Source of the DNA: a virus
Direction: 5' to 3' (one strand)
IMG/VR virus record: IMGVR_UViG_3300047560_001146
Coordinates: 1 to 35,656 of that record
DNA: 35,656 bases
Position numbers and translations under genes: made by a program. The notes below the pieces were generated by a model. It was not told where the DNA came from. It worked only from the letters and a program-made list of their open reading frames with translations, and made no database searches. This document shows positions 17,461-25,862 of this stretch, piece after piece (position 1 is the stretch's first letter; each line of letters starts with the position of its first letter).

Positions 17461-17487
17461 AGGGTGCCTTCGGGCACCCTTTTTTTA
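17461..17487 (+). terminator. Rho-independent terminator after gp23
   Basis: An 8-bp stem AGGGTGCC / GGCACCCT with a UUCG loop followed by seven T. It isolates the capsid transcript from the following tube-like gene. Confidence 0.93.
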
Positions 17488-17518
17488 TGTCCTAAATACC
17501 GTAATACTGGAGGCATAA

Positions 17519-18049
17519 ATGAGCGCACTAGAACGTACACCCGAACACACAGGTTTTCTACAACCTACAAAGTTTTTACTCACATTCGATAGAATTCCAA
17601 ACGTCACATATTTCTGCCAAGAAGCAAATGTGCCTGGTGTTACCATACCAGCAATTACAGTAACATCACCAATGTTGGATTATCATGTTACTGGAAACAA
17701 ATTAACATTCGGAAGTTTCAACATAAAATTTTTGATTGATTCTAGAGCAGAAGGTTGGAAAAGCATATATGATTGGTTGTTGGCATTGGGATCACCACAC
17801 AGTTTCCAAGAAAGAAACCATCTGTTAGAGATACAGAATCAATATAAAAAGACAGACTTTAAAGGGTATTCTGATGCGGTGTTGACTGCACTTTCAAACC
17901 TAAACAATCCTATATTCAGGATACATATTGCCGGCCTGTTTCCACTATCACTGTCTGACATCCAGTTTGATACAACATTGTCTGCTGATCATATAATGAC
18001 CGCAGATGCCAGTTTTTCAGTAAAATATTTTGAATTCCTGGAGCTTTAA
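17519..18049 (+). CDS. Tail tube-fold protein (gp19 paralogue, candidate gp3/gp54 role)
   Basis: A 176-aa protein with the tail-tube layout. The N-terminal FLQPTKFLLTFDRIPNVTYF is followed by the loop region CQEANVPGVTIPAITVTSP, then INVKFLIDSRAEG-like strand sequence and a C-terminal GLFPLSLSDIQFDTTLSAD with a final aromatic strand (VKYFEFLEL). This mirrors gp19 (10216-10758) segment by segment, although sequence identity is low. The location right after gp23 is where related marine phages carry a gene annotated as tail completion gp3, whose T4 length is also 176 aa. A tube initiator (gp54-like) role is an alternative. TGGAGG precedes the ATG; a weak late-like CCTAAATA lies at 17491. Confidence 0.7.
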   Translation: MSALERTPEHTGFLQPTKFLLTFDRIPNVTYFCQEANVPGVTIPAITVTSPMLDYHVTGNKLTFGSFNIKFLIDSRAEGWKSIYDWLLALGSPHSFQERNHLLEIQNQYKKTDFKGYSDAVLTALSNLNNPIFRIHIAGLFPLSLSDIQFDTTLSADHIMTADASFSVKYFEFLEL

Positions 18050-18057
18050 TATATAAT
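18030..18057 (+). promoter_or_regulatory. Candidate sigma70 promoter for uvsY-uvsW
   Basis: TTGAAT at 18030-18035 and a perfect TATAAT at 18052-18057, spacing 16. The -35 lies in the end of the tube-like gene and the uvsY ATG follows at 18081. It would let recombination genes be read before late transcription begins. Confidence 0.5.
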
Positions 18058-18080
18058 TAAAACATTAGTCATGGTATATT

Positions 18081-18515
18081 ATGGACACAATAGAGAAGAT
18101 ACTAGAAAGTTGGGAAAAAGATTCTGTTATTGATCAAACAGAACCATCAAAAGAACTAATACGAATTCCTATTCTTCACAGCAAATATCTGAACATACTT
18201 ACTAAAAGCAAACTGGCATCCAAAAAAGCACAGTTTGATTATGTTCAGATGAAAAAGAAAAAGTGGGAATATTATAATGGAAAGATGTCAGAAGATGAAC
18301 TAAAAGACATAGGATGGGAACCATTCCCCTTCGTGTTAAAGTCTGATATCAATTTATATCTTGAAAGTGATTCTGACCTCATCAACCTACTCAAGAAAAA
18401 AATCATACATGATGAGATTGTTTCAGTCTCGGAAGCAATTCTTTCGGAACTAAAAAGTCGAACATTCCAACTTAGAGATTTTATATCTTGGGAAAGATTT
18501 ATTGGTGGCAATTAA
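18081..18515 (+). CDS. uvsY: UvsY recombination mediator
   Basis: A 144-aa protein similar in size and pattern to T4 UvsY (137 aa), which loads the UvsX recombinase onto gp32-coated single-stranded DNA. Recognisable features are the N-terminal IEKILESWEKDSVIDQTEP, the central LHSKYLNILTKSKLASKKAQ with KKKKWEYYNGKMSEDEL, and the C-terminal SEAILSELKSRTFQLRDFI. It is directly followed, with a one-base overlap, by uvsW, an arrangement common in T4-like phages. uvsX itself is not in this window. Confidence 0.85.
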   Translation: MDTIEKILESWEKDSVIDQTEPSKELIRIPILHSKYLNILTKSKLASKKAQFDYVQMKKKKWEYYNGKMSEDELKDIGWEPFPFVLKSDINLYLESDSDLINLLKKKIIHDEIVSVSEAILSELKSRTFQLRDFISWERFIGGN

Positions 18516-20026
18516 TGGCTGATCTGTTGATACACAAACACAATGAGGTATACGCAAAACTGAGTTGTGAAAAATACATTCTGAGGGAACTTGCGGACGT
18601 ATTTACTTTTTTTGTGCCAGGACACCAATTCACTCCAGAATTCCGCAATAGAATCTGGGACGGAAAAATTAGGTTACTGAATTTAAACACCAAATTAATT
18701 TATTTGGGCCTGTTACAGTACATTGAAGAGTTTTGCATTAGTCGAGATTACACTTTCGAATTTGTAAATTTTAATCCTGATGTTGAAGATGAATTCAGTG
18801 TGTATCACGCAGAAAAGTTCATAGAAGGTTTAAAACTGTCCTCACAAGGAAGATCAATACAACCTAAAGAACACCAGTTAAGAGCCTTTATCGGCGCAAT
18901 GCAAAATCGCAGAAAACTGATATTGTCTCCTACTGCATCAGGCAAATCACTCATCATCTATTTGTTATTCAGACAGTTGTTGGATTACCAAAATCTAAAA
19001 GGACTGATTGTGGTGCCGACAACATCTCTCGTTGAACAACTATACTCAGACTTCCAAGACTATTCTTATTTTAATGACTTTGATGTGTCGGAAAATGTAC
19101 ACAAAATCTACCAAGGAATAAGTAAGAATTCTGAAAAGAAATTAGTTATATCCACATGGCAATCTATCTACACCATGCCAGAGGAATATTTTCACCAGTA
19201 TGACTATGTGATTGGTGATGAAGCACACCTATTCAAAGCAAACTCACTCATGGGTGTGATGACAAAGTGCATCAATACAAAGTACAGAATTGGTTTAACT
19301 GGAACCTTAGATGGCACCAAGACACACAAGTTGGTTCTAGAAGGACTTTTCGGACCAGTTGAAAGAGTAATCTCAACAAAAGAATTGATTGATGGTGGCC
19401 ATCTATCTGACTTTGAAATCAAATGTCTGGTTTTAAAGCACCCAGAAGAAGACTGTAAAAATATGTTCAAAAAGGAATACAAAGACGAACTTCAATTCCT
19501 AATATTGAACGAACAGAGAAATAAATTTATAAAAAATCTTGCTATAAGTTTAAAGAAAAATACACTAATTCTTTACCAAATGGTTGATAAACATGGCAAA
19601 TTACTGTATAATATGTTATTACAAACTGAAAAATTAGGTAATAGAAAAGTATTTTTTGTTCATGGAGGAACAGAAACAGAAGATAGAGAAAAAATCAGGA
19701 AGATAATGGAGACGGAAGAAGATGCAATTATTGTAGCTTCATTTGGAACTTTCTCCACAGGCATCAATATAAGAAACCTACATAATGTTATATTTGCTTC
19801 TCCATCCAAATCAAGGGTGAGAAACCTACAGTCAATAGGTAGAGTCTTGAGAAAGAGTGATGCAAAAGATAAGGCTGTGTTGTATGACATATCTGATGAT
19901 CTTAGACATGGAAAATACATCAACCACACTCTGAGACACTTCATTGAAAGGTCTAGAATTTATACTGAAGAAAAGTTTCCTTTTAAACTTTATAAAATAC
20001 AATTAAAAAATGGAAGACCAAATTAA
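18515..20026 (+). CDS. uvsW: UvsW ATP-dependent DNA helicase
   Basis: With the ATG at 18515 (TAATG overlap with uvsY) the protein is 503 aa, exactly the T4 UvsW length; an upstream ATG at 18488 is less likely. The N-terminal domain (HNEVYAKLSCEKYILRELAD) precedes superfamily 2 motifs: Walker A at about residue 138 (SPTASGKSLI), DEAH box at about 233 (IGDEAHLF), motif III GLTGTLDG, and motif VI IGRVLRKSDAKDKA. UvsW unwinds R-loops and branched DNA and switches replication to the recombination-dependent mode. The end overlaps the next gene by 17 bases. Confidence 0.93.
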   Translation: MADLLIHKHNEVYAKLSCEKYILRELADVFTFFVPGHQFTPEFRNRIWDGKIRLLNLNTKLIYLGLLQYIEEFCISRDYTFEFVNFNPDVEDEFSVYHAEKFIEGLKLSSQGRSIQPKEHQLRAFIGAMQNRRKLILSPTASGKSLIIYLLFRQLLDYQNLKGLIVVPTTSLVEQLYSDFQDYSYFNDFDVSENVHKIYQGISKNSEKKLVISTWQSIYTMPEEYFHQYDYVIGDEAHLFKANSLMGVMTKCINTKYRIGLTGTLDGTKTHKLVLEGLFGPVERVISTKELIDGGHLSDFEIKCLVLKHPEEDCKNMFKKEYKDELQFLILNEQRNKFIKNLAISLKKNTLILYQMVDKHGKLLYNMLLQTEKLGNRKVFFVHGGTETEDREKIRKIMETEEDAIIVASFGTFSTGINIRNLHNVIFASPSKSRVRNLQSIGRVLRKSDAKDKAVLYDISDDLRHGKYINHTLRHFIERSRIYTEEKFPFKLYKIQLKNGRPN

Positions 20027-20384
20027 AATTTTAAGACTGGTAACTGGTGAAGACATCATCTGCAAATATTTAAAGTTGGAAAAACAACTATACTATGTAA
20101 TGGATCCTATGACGCTTGTGATCAGATACAAGTCCGGTGAATCTACAATTCTTATGCAACATTGGCTACCTGTTGAAGTCTTAGAGAAGAATGAAGTAAC
20201 TCTTCAAGATAGAGATATCTTGACGTTCATTGAACCTAATGAACATATGAGAGAATATTATGCTTCTTTATCGGAGAAACTCCGAGAGGAAACTTCAAGG
20301 TTAAAAGAACTTAAAAGTTCTATTGAAACGGAGACAATGGAAATTCTTAATGCATTTAAGGTTAAGAATGAATCAATTCATTGA
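20010..20384 (+). CDS. Conserved T4-like hypothetical protein, possible Sm-like fold
   Basis: A 124-aa protein overlapping the uvsW end. Residues 1-60 are beta-rich (IKILRLVTGEDIICKYLKLE, then YVMDPMTLVIRYKSGESTIL, MQHWLPVEVLEKNEVTL), a pattern resembling small Sm/LSM barrels found in marine T4-like phages. Residues 75-115 form an acidic helix or coiled coil (MREYYASLSEKLREETSRL). It lies between uvsW and the late sigma factor gp55, suggesting a role in DNA or RNA metabolism. The fold is my inference from the strand pattern, and the function is unknown. Confidence 0.6.
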   Translation: MEDQIKILRLVTGEDIICKYLKLEKQLYYVMDPMTLVIRYKSGESTILMQHWLPVEVLEKNEVTLQDRDILTFIEPNEHMREYYASLSEKLREETSRLKELKSSIETETMEILNAFKVKNESIH

Positions 20385-20454
20385 TCTCTAAAGGGCGACA
20401 TACCTATTGTATCAATTTGGCAACCAGTTTGTCAAGCATTATTTTGAGAATATT

Positions 20455-21000
20455 ATGGCAGAAAAGATCAAAGCAAAGAAAGAATATGTAAATAATGATG
20501 ATTTTGTTAAGGCACTGGTGGATTACAAAGAAAAATCTGCATATGCCAAAGAACACAACACCACACCCCCTAAGATTCCCAATTATATCGGTGAGTGTTT
20601 TTATAAGATTGCAGAAGGACTCTCAAGGAAACCAAATTTCATAAACTACACATACAAAGATGAAATGATTTCTGATGGTGTAGAAAACTGTTTGATGTAC
20701 TTTGAGAACTTCGACCCATCAAAGACCAAGAATGCATTCTCCTATTTCACCACAGTCATCTGGTATGCATTCCTAAGACGCATACAGAAAGAAAAGAAAC
20801 AACTGTACATCAAGTATAAGGCCACAGAACAAATGGGCATACTGGATGAATATGAACTTCTTGAACTTGAAGACGGACAGAATAGACAATTTGAGATGTA
20901 CGATAATATTTCAGAATTCATTGAAAACTTCGAAGAGAACAAGAAGAGCAAAAAGATCATAAAGAAAAACACCGGGCTTGACTTATTCTTCGAAGAGTGA
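20455..21000 (+). CDS. gp55: Late-transcription sigma factor gp55
   Basis: With ATG 20455 (GAG ribosome site in TTTTGAGAAT) the protein is 181 aa, close to T4 gp55 (185 aa). It matches T4 gp55 in order: KEYVNNDDFVKALVDYKEKS, IGECFYKIAEGLSRKPNF, DEMISDGVENCLMYFENFDP, FSYFTTVIWYAFLRRIQKEKK. The C-terminus GLDLFFEE corresponds to the T4 gp55 tail that binds the gp45 sliding clamp, so clamp-coupled late transcription is probably conserved. It should recognise the TATAAATA sites in this window. The frame is open to a TTG at 20407, but that extension has no homologous character. Confidence 0.93.
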   Translation: MAEKIKAKKEYVNNDDFVKALVDYKEKSAYAKEHNTTPPKIPNYIGECFYKIAEGLSRKPNFINYTYKDEMISDGVENCLMYFENFDPSKTKNAFSYFTTVIWYAFLRRIQKEKKQLYIKYKATEQMGILDEYELLELEDGQNRQFEMYDNISEFIENFEENKKSKKIIKKNTGLDLFFEE

Positions 21001-21006
21001 TATAAT
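20978..21006 (+). promoter_or_regulatory. Strong sigma70 promoter for gp47/gp46 genes
   Basis: TTGACT at 20978-20983, a 17-base spacer, and TATAAT at 21001-21006. The -35 is built from codons of the gp55 C-terminal tail. Transcription would begin near 21013, about 130 bases before the gp47 start. Confidence 0.7.
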
Positions 21007-21193
21007 GTACAAAATTAGGTTTAAACTGCAAGAGTATCCTTGTGTGTATACAAAGTATTTCGGTACTAGACCTGAATTAAGTAGGTTTATGGAAAGAATC
21101 GCCAGAAACTCTGGCGCAATAATTGAGATTACTGATTCAAATAATGAAAATAGCACTCATCACCGATCAACACTTCGGAGCAAGGAACGATAA
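21005..21193 (+). CDS. Small hypothetical protein overlapping gp47 start
   Basis: A 62-aa frame starting at ATG 21005, four bases after the gp55 stop, and overlapping the gp47 start by 50 bases in another frame. Its N-terminal 45 residues look like real protein (MYKIRFKLQEYPCVYTKYFG, then LSRFMERIARNSGAIIEITD). The last part, inside gp47, looks like a frame-shifted shadow (STHHRSTLRSKER). The ATG lies within the -10 of the 20978 promoter, so transcripts from that promoter would lack this start. It would have to be read from upstream transcripts. Function unknown; existence moderately supported. Confidence 0.45.
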   Translation: MYKIRFKLQEYPCVYTKYFGTRPELSRFMERIARNSGAIIEITDSNNENSTHHRSTLRSKER

Positions 21194-22211
21194 CCAACTG
21201 TTCTTGGATTACTACGAACAGTTTTATTCTGAGGTCTTTTTTCCTAAGCTCAAAGAAGAAGGAATAAAAGAACTTCTTATTCTTGGTGACACATTTGACC
21301 GTAGAAAGTATATCAATTTCAACACATTACAACGTGCTAAGAAGATGTTTTTCGATAAACTCGAAGAGCATGAAATCTCAACTTACATGTTGGTTGGCAA
21401 TCATGACACGTTCTATAAGAATACAAACGATGTAAATTCTATTCGGATACTTATTGGTGAAGATGATTATCACATTCAAGTAATTGATAGGCCCACAACC
21501 ATTAAAATTGACGGTGAAAAGGTATGCATGATACCTTGGATATGTGCAGACAACTATGATGAATGTCTAAAGGAAATAAATACCACTCCAGCAACCCTTT
21601 GTGCAGGACATTTTGAAATTGAGGGATTTGCTATGTATCGCGGTCTCCAAAGTCAAGAGGGGTTAAGTCGTGGACTTTTTAACAAATTCGAATATACTTT
21701 TTCCGGCCATTATCATCACAAATCTAGTTCTGTCGGTATTCACTACCTTGGCAATCCGTATGAACTTACCTGGCAGGATTTTAATGATCCTCGTGGTTTT
21801 CATACCTTCGATCTTAGTGATAGAACTCTTACTTTCCATCGTAATCCGTATGTGATGTTTCATCGAATCCACTATGATGACTCACAGGGTCTCATAGAAG
21901 GATTACAATCTGGTTATGATCACTTGAGAGATCGTTATGTTAAAGTAGTAGTAATAAACAAAACCAATCCTTATCTTTTTGATCGGTTCATGGATGCAAT
22001 TTATTCCGTTGAACCGGCCGATGTTAAAATTGTCGAAGACTTCAGTGATATTTCTGAAGGCATTGATGATGAAATGGTCGACCAGGCTGAAGACACACTT
22101 ACCATATTAAATAAGTATGTTGACGGTCTGTCCGAAACTTCAATTGACAACAATAAATTGAAGAACATTTTGCGTGAATTGTATATTGAATCTGTTAACT
22201 CTGAATCATGA
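21144..22211 (+). CDS. gp47: Recombination nuclease subunit gp47 (Mre11/SbcD-like)
   Basis: A 355-aa nuclease subunit (T4: 339 aa). Metallophosphatase motifs are in order: I, LITDQHFGARND; II, LLILGDTFDRR; III, MLVGNHDTF; IV/V, AGHFEIEG and FSGHYHHKSS. Together with gp46 it forms the Mre11-Rad50-type complex that resects ends for recombination-dependent replication and degrades host DNA. I chose ATG 21144 because MKIALITDQHFGA is the usual N-terminus; an upstream in-frame start adds seven unlikely residues. The stop overlaps the gp46 start (ATGA). Confidence 0.95.
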   Translation: MKIALITDQHFGARNDNQLFLDYYEQFYSEVFFPKLKEEGIKELLILGDTFDRRKYINFNTLQRAKKMFFDKLEEHEISTYMLVGNHDTFYKNTNDVNSIRILIGEDDYHIQVIDRPTTIKIDGEKVCMIPWICADNYDECLKEINTTPATLCAGHFEIEGFAMYRGLQSQEGLSRGLFNKFEYTFSGHYHHKSSSVGIHYLGNPYELTWQDFNDPRGFHTFDLSDRTLTFHRNPYVMFHRIHYDDSQGLIEGLQSGYDHLRDRYVKVVVINKTNPYLFDRFMDAIYSVEPADVKIVEDFSDISEGIDDEMVDQAEDTLTILNKYVDGLSETSIDNNKLKNILRELYIESVNSES

Positions 22212-23926
22212 TCCACTTTAAATATGTCAAATGGCGAAACTTTCTTTCGACTGGTAACAATTGGACTACTATCGATCTTAGCCGTAGTTCTAATACTCTT
22301 ATTATTGGTACTAATGGCGCTGGCAAGTCCACTCTTCTTGATGCTCTATGTTTTGGACTTTTTGGTAAGCCCTTTCGCAAAATTAATAAACCACAACTTA
22401 TCAATTCAATCAATCAAAGAGACTGTGTTGTTGAAGTTGCATTTTCAGTAGGTCAAAAGTCCTATCGTGTTGTTCGTGGAATTAAACCTAACGTCTTTGA
22501 GGTCCATTGCAATGACGAGTTGGTCAACCAAAATGCGAAGAACACAGACTACCAAGAAGTTCTAGAACGTCAAATTCTGAAGTTCAACTTCAAATCCTTT
22601 ACTCAGGTTGTAATTCTTGGATCAGCTTCATTTGTTCCTTTTATGCAGTTGTCTGCGGCTGATCGTAGAAATATTATCGAGGAACTTCTTGATATTCAAA
22701 TCTTTTCTTCTATGAACAAACTTGTTAAAGAAAAGTTAGATGATATCAAAGATAAGAGTAAAGACAATAAGTATGCTATGGACTTGACTTCTGAAAAGAT
22801 TAAACTTCAGAAACAAAATATCGAAGAACATAGGAAACATAATGATGAGGAAATTGAGAGAAAGAAAAACGAGATTGAAAACTCTGAACTTCAAGAGATC
22901 AAGTTACAGAATGATATCGAACTTATATCTCAGCACATCGGAGTATTACAAAAAAAGATTGAAGACGAATCTGCCGTACGCGCTAAGAACAAGAAGATTG
23001 TCCAGATGGAATCGAAAATGGAATCTTCGATATCCAAGATTACTAAGGACATTTCTTTCTTACAGGATAACGAAGTCTGTCACACTTGCAACCAACCAAT
23101 CGACAAAGACTTTGCGGCCGAAAGGTTATCGGAAAGAGAGGCGAAGAAAAGTGAGATACAAAACGGACTTGAAATGTTATCTCGCGAGATGGAAAAGAAC
23201 AATGCCAGATTGGAGGTGATCGTAGAGATTAATAAAGATATTGTAAAGCACATGAACGCCGTTACTGAACATAATGCAACCATTCGTGCAATCAACACAT
23301 ATATTAATAAACTACAAAAGGAAATCTCTTCACTCTTGGAGAGAAAGGGTAATATCATTGATGAGAATGAGAAACTTTCAGAACTCAAAGATGAATTGAA
23401 AGAACTCATGAAGAAACATGAAGAATATGTTAATGACAAACATTATTATGAGTATGCAGCAAGTCTACTGAAAGATACTGGTATCAAAACCAAGATTATC
23501 AAGCAGTATTTGCCGATCATGAATAAGTTGATCAATAAGTACTTATCTGCGCTAGATTTCTTTGTTAACTTTGAAATGAACGAAAATTTCGAAGAAACAA
23601 TTAAGTCAAGACATAGGGATGAATTCAGTTATGCTAATTTCTCTGAAGGAGAAAAACAGAAGATTGACTTGGCACTTCTCTTTACTTGGAGACAGGTAGC
23701 TAAACTGAAGAATTCTGCGAATACCAATCTTCTTATTCTTGATGAGGTGTTTGATTCTAGTCTAGATTCATCATCAGTAGAACTATTAATGAATTTGATT
23801 CATGAATTCTCTGACGATACGAATGTGTTTGTTATTAGTCACAAGGGTGATCAATTGTTTGATAAATTTAGATCAGTAATTAAATTTAACAAAAAGGGTA
23901 ATTTCTCCGTAATTGAAGGAAAATAA
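22208..23926 (+). CDS. gp46: Recombination nuclease subunit gp46 (Rad50/SbcC-like)
   Basis: A 572-aa SMC-like ATPase (T4: 560 aa). Walker A is at residues 34-42 (GTNGAGKST). Long coiled-coil arms flank a zinc-hook CxxC at residues 291-294 (CHTCNQ). The ABC signature is near residue 478 (SEGEKQKIDLALL), and Walker B/D-loop near 506 (LLILDEVFDSSLD). All catalytic elements are present. It is translationally coupled to gp47. Confidence 0.96.
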   Translation: MIHFKYVKWRNFLSTGNNWTTIDLSRSSNTLIIGTNGAGKSTLLDALCFGLFGKPFRKINKPQLINSINQRDCVVEVAFSVGQKSYRVVRGIKPNVFEVHCNDELVNQNAKNTDYQEVLERQILKFNFKSFTQVVILGSASFVPFMQLSAADRRNIIEELLDIQIFSSMNKLVKEKLDDIKDKSKDNKYAMDLTSEKIKLQKQNIEEHRKHNDEEIERKKNEIENSELQEIKLQNDIELISQHIGVLQKKIEDESAVRAKNKKIVQMESKMESSISKITKDISFLQDNEVCHTCNQPIDKDFAAERLSEREAKKSEIQNGLEMLSREMEKNNARLEVIVEINKDIVKHMNAVTEHNATIRAINTYINKLQKEISSLLERKGNIIDENEKLSELKDELKELMKKHEEYVNDKHYYEYAASLLKDTGIKTKIIKQYLPIMNKLINKYLSALDFFVNFEMNENFEETIKSRHRDEFSYANFSEGEKQKIDLALLFTWRQVAKLKNSANTNLLILDEVFDSSLDSSSVELLMNLIHEFSDDTNVFVISHKGDQLFDKFRSVIKFNKKGNFSVIEGK

Positions 23927-23927
23927 T

Positions 23928-24533
23928 ATGAGTGATGTAATTAAAATTAGTACTGATGGTTACAATGGTACTACTATTCAACCTGACATTGTAATATTGC
24001 AATTGGTTGATGAAAATGATCCTGTTCTCAGAAGTGGTACTACACAGTTCGACTTTGAAGATCCGTGTTTTGAACCTGTTGAGTTTGCTTCTCAGTTGGC
24101 GGAAACATGCAAGGTTAAGGGTGGTTTTGGATTGGCTGCACCTCAGGTTGGAATCTCAGCCAGGGTTTTCGTTATGGGTGGAGGAGACGAATATGTTGCA
24201 ATGTTCAATCCGTCTATCTTAGAAGAATCTAAAGAACATAGTCTTGTGGCCGAAGGTTGTCTTTCTTTTCCTATGTTGGCACTAAAGATTTCTAGACCCA
24301 AAAAAATTAAAGTCGAATATTATGACTTTACTGGTGAGAGACATGAAACAGTATTTGAGGGTTTGACCTCACATGTATTCCAGCATGAGCTTGACCATTT
24401 AAATGGAATATGTTATACTGATCGGGCAAAACCAATGGCACTTAAGATGGGTCTAAAGAAGAGAGACAAATTTAGCAAACTTGTTACCCGTTACGAGGCC
24501 GCGAAGAAAAGATTAAATAGTTTGAGTGAATAA
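23928..24533 (+). CDS. def: Peptide deformylase
   Basis: A 201-aa polypeptide deformylase removing the formyl group from N-terminal methionines. All three family motifs are intact: GLAAPQVG at about residue 68, EGCLSFP at about 109 (metal-binding Cys), and QHELDHLNG at about 152 (HExxH). ATG 23928 follows AAGGA by seven bases. Phage-borne deformylases occur in cyanophages and other aquatic phages and may sustain protein maturation during infection; that role is inference. The insertion between motifs I and II is normal length. The stop overlaps the next start by one base. Confidence 0.93.
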   Translation: MSDVIKISTDGYNGTTIQPDIVILQLVDENDPVLRSGTTQFDFEDPCFEPVEFASQLAETCKVKGGFGLAAPQVGISARVFVMGGGDEYVAMFNPSILEESKEHSLVAEGCLSFPMLALKISRPKKIKVEYYDFTGERHETVFEGLTSHVFQHELDHLNGICYTDRAKPMALKMGLKKRDKFSKLVTRYEAAKKRLNSLSE

Positions 24534-25798
24534 TGCCTACACCTATTGAATTTGTTGATGAACAGTGGAAAATTTGGCAGGAAAATAATCCTGCCGAAAA
24601 CTTTGGTCACGTGGATACTGAAGAACTAAAATCTAAATTAATTTCTGATTTGGAATATGCCTCTAAGATGGATGTTAGAGAATACACTTTGTATCAAAAG
24701 TGGTGTGAAGTGCAAGAGAAGTATCCAACAAAAGAAGTCTGTACACTGTTTGGTGAAGAAACTCAACTTGTAAATTCTGAACAGGTCAAACTTATTGAAA
24801 AGGTTAGAAGTAATTTTTGGGTACCAGAAAGTCCTGATGATTATGAAAAACTGGAACCTGTTATGGTTTTACACAACGGTGAATTGGCTGAAACCTGGAA
24901 CACCTTGAGGACATTCTCTTCTACCATGAAGAACAATTCTAACATCGGTAGAAATCTGTATTACATTCTAACTGACGCAGTATCTTCTAAATACTTAGGA
25001 GTCATTTGCATTTCATCAGACTTTCTTGACTTGACGCCTAGAGACAACTTTATCGGTTGGTCTAGAGACGTTAAGACTCAACAGGGTATGATTAATCATA
25101 CTGCAATTGGTTCTACGATTGTGCCTTTACAACCTCTCGGATTCAATTATATGGGTGGAAAGTTACTGGCACTTATGTGTCTATCTGACACTGTACAAAA
25201 AGATTGGAGGGAGAAATATGGAGATGTTCTGGTCGGTGTTACAACTACTTCTCTATATGGGAACACTAAGTCTGGTGGTCTTTCTCAGTATGACGGTCTT
25301 GAACACTGGACAAAAATGGGTTTCTCTTCCGGTTCGGTCGCGTTCGAACCAACAAGAAAAACGTCTAGACTAGTATTTGATTGGATCAAAGAAAATCATA
25401 CAAGAAAGTATTTCGAATGGTGGGAGGCAAAAAACCAAAATGGCCTCCCACTAAAACGCGATCATAAAAATCGCTCTTTGAATTTTGCGTATTCTAAACT
25501 TGGAATTCCCAAAGAACTTGTTCGCGCTGATCATCAACGCGGTATCTATTTTTCTACACTATATAATAATACATGTGAATATCTCAAAAAAGAGATAACT
25601 GATAGTGAACTTATAAAATCTTTCGATACTTCGGAACAAACGCTTGCCAATATTTGGAAAACCAAGTATGCTAAGGGTCGGATTTCGATGTTGAAAAAGA
25701 AAAACAATGTATCAACTGATTCGTTATTCTACGATGATTTGATCTACTTGTCTTGGGATGAAACCAAAGAAAAATACCTAAGACAAGTTGGAAGGTGA
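24533..25798 (+). CDS. DUF4338 (DruA-like) protein
   Basis: A 421-aa protein with the DUF4338 pattern found in DruA of the Druantia defence system. A middle region of a hydrophobic strand (KYLGVICISSDF), then PRDNFIGWS, then NHTAIGSTIVPLQPLGF and LLALMCLSDTVQKDWREKYG, is followed by GVTTTSLYG and a Trp/His/Lys-rich C-terminal half. No helicase partner (DruE) is nearby, so this is a solitary phage copy. The N-terminal 110 residues are acidic and helical. Solitary DUF4338 genes occur in T4-like aquatic phages; the activity is unknown. The family call is by pattern memory, not by alignment. A terminator overlaps its last codon. Confidence 0.65.
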   Translation: MPTPIEFVDEQWKIWQENNPAENFGHVDTEELKSKLISDLEYASKMDVREYTLYQKWCEVQEKYPTKEVCTLFGEETQLVNSEQVKLIEKVRSNFWVPESPDDYEKLEPVMVLHNGELAETWNTLRTFSSTMKNNSNIGRNLYYILTDAVSSKYLGVICISSDFLDLTPRDNFIGWSRDVKTQQGMINHTAIGSTIVPLQPLGFNYMGGKLLALMCLSDTVQKDWREKYGDVLVGVTTTSLYGNTKSGGLSQYDGLEHWTKMGFSSGSVAFEPTRKTSRLVFDWIKENHTRKYFEWWEAKNQNGLPLKRDHKNRSLNFAYSKLGIPKELVRADHQRGIYFSTLYNNTCEYLKKEITDSELIKSFDTSEQTLANIWKTKYAKGRISMLKKKNNVSTDSLFYDDLIYLSWDETKEKYLRQVGR

Positions 25799-25825
25799 AT
25801 ACAATTCTGTGAGTTGTATTTTTTA
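25798..25825 (+). terminator. Terminator after the DUF4338 gene
   Basis: A 7-bp stem AATACAA / TTGTATT with a 9-base loop and a following T run. The first stem base is the last base of the upstream stop codon. Confidence 0.7.
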
Positions 25826-25830
25826 TTAAT

Positions 25831-25847
25831 ACTAGAATGTTTCTAGT
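25831..25847 (+). promoter_or_regulatory. Second hairpin before the ParB-like gene
   Basis: A perfect 7-bp inverted repeat ACTAGAA / TTCTAGT with a 3-base loop, without a T run. It sits 5' of the GGAG ribosome site of the next gene, so it may protect or regulate the mRNA 5' end rather than terminate. Confidence 0.4.
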
Positions 25848-25862
25848 TGTTGGAGTAATTAT

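Noticed and set aside
20429-20456. Promoter TTGTCA-16-TATTAT for gp55
   Set aside because: Its -10 overlaps the preferred gp55 start codon, so transcripts would begin inside the gene. It may be a chance match in AT-rich DNA.
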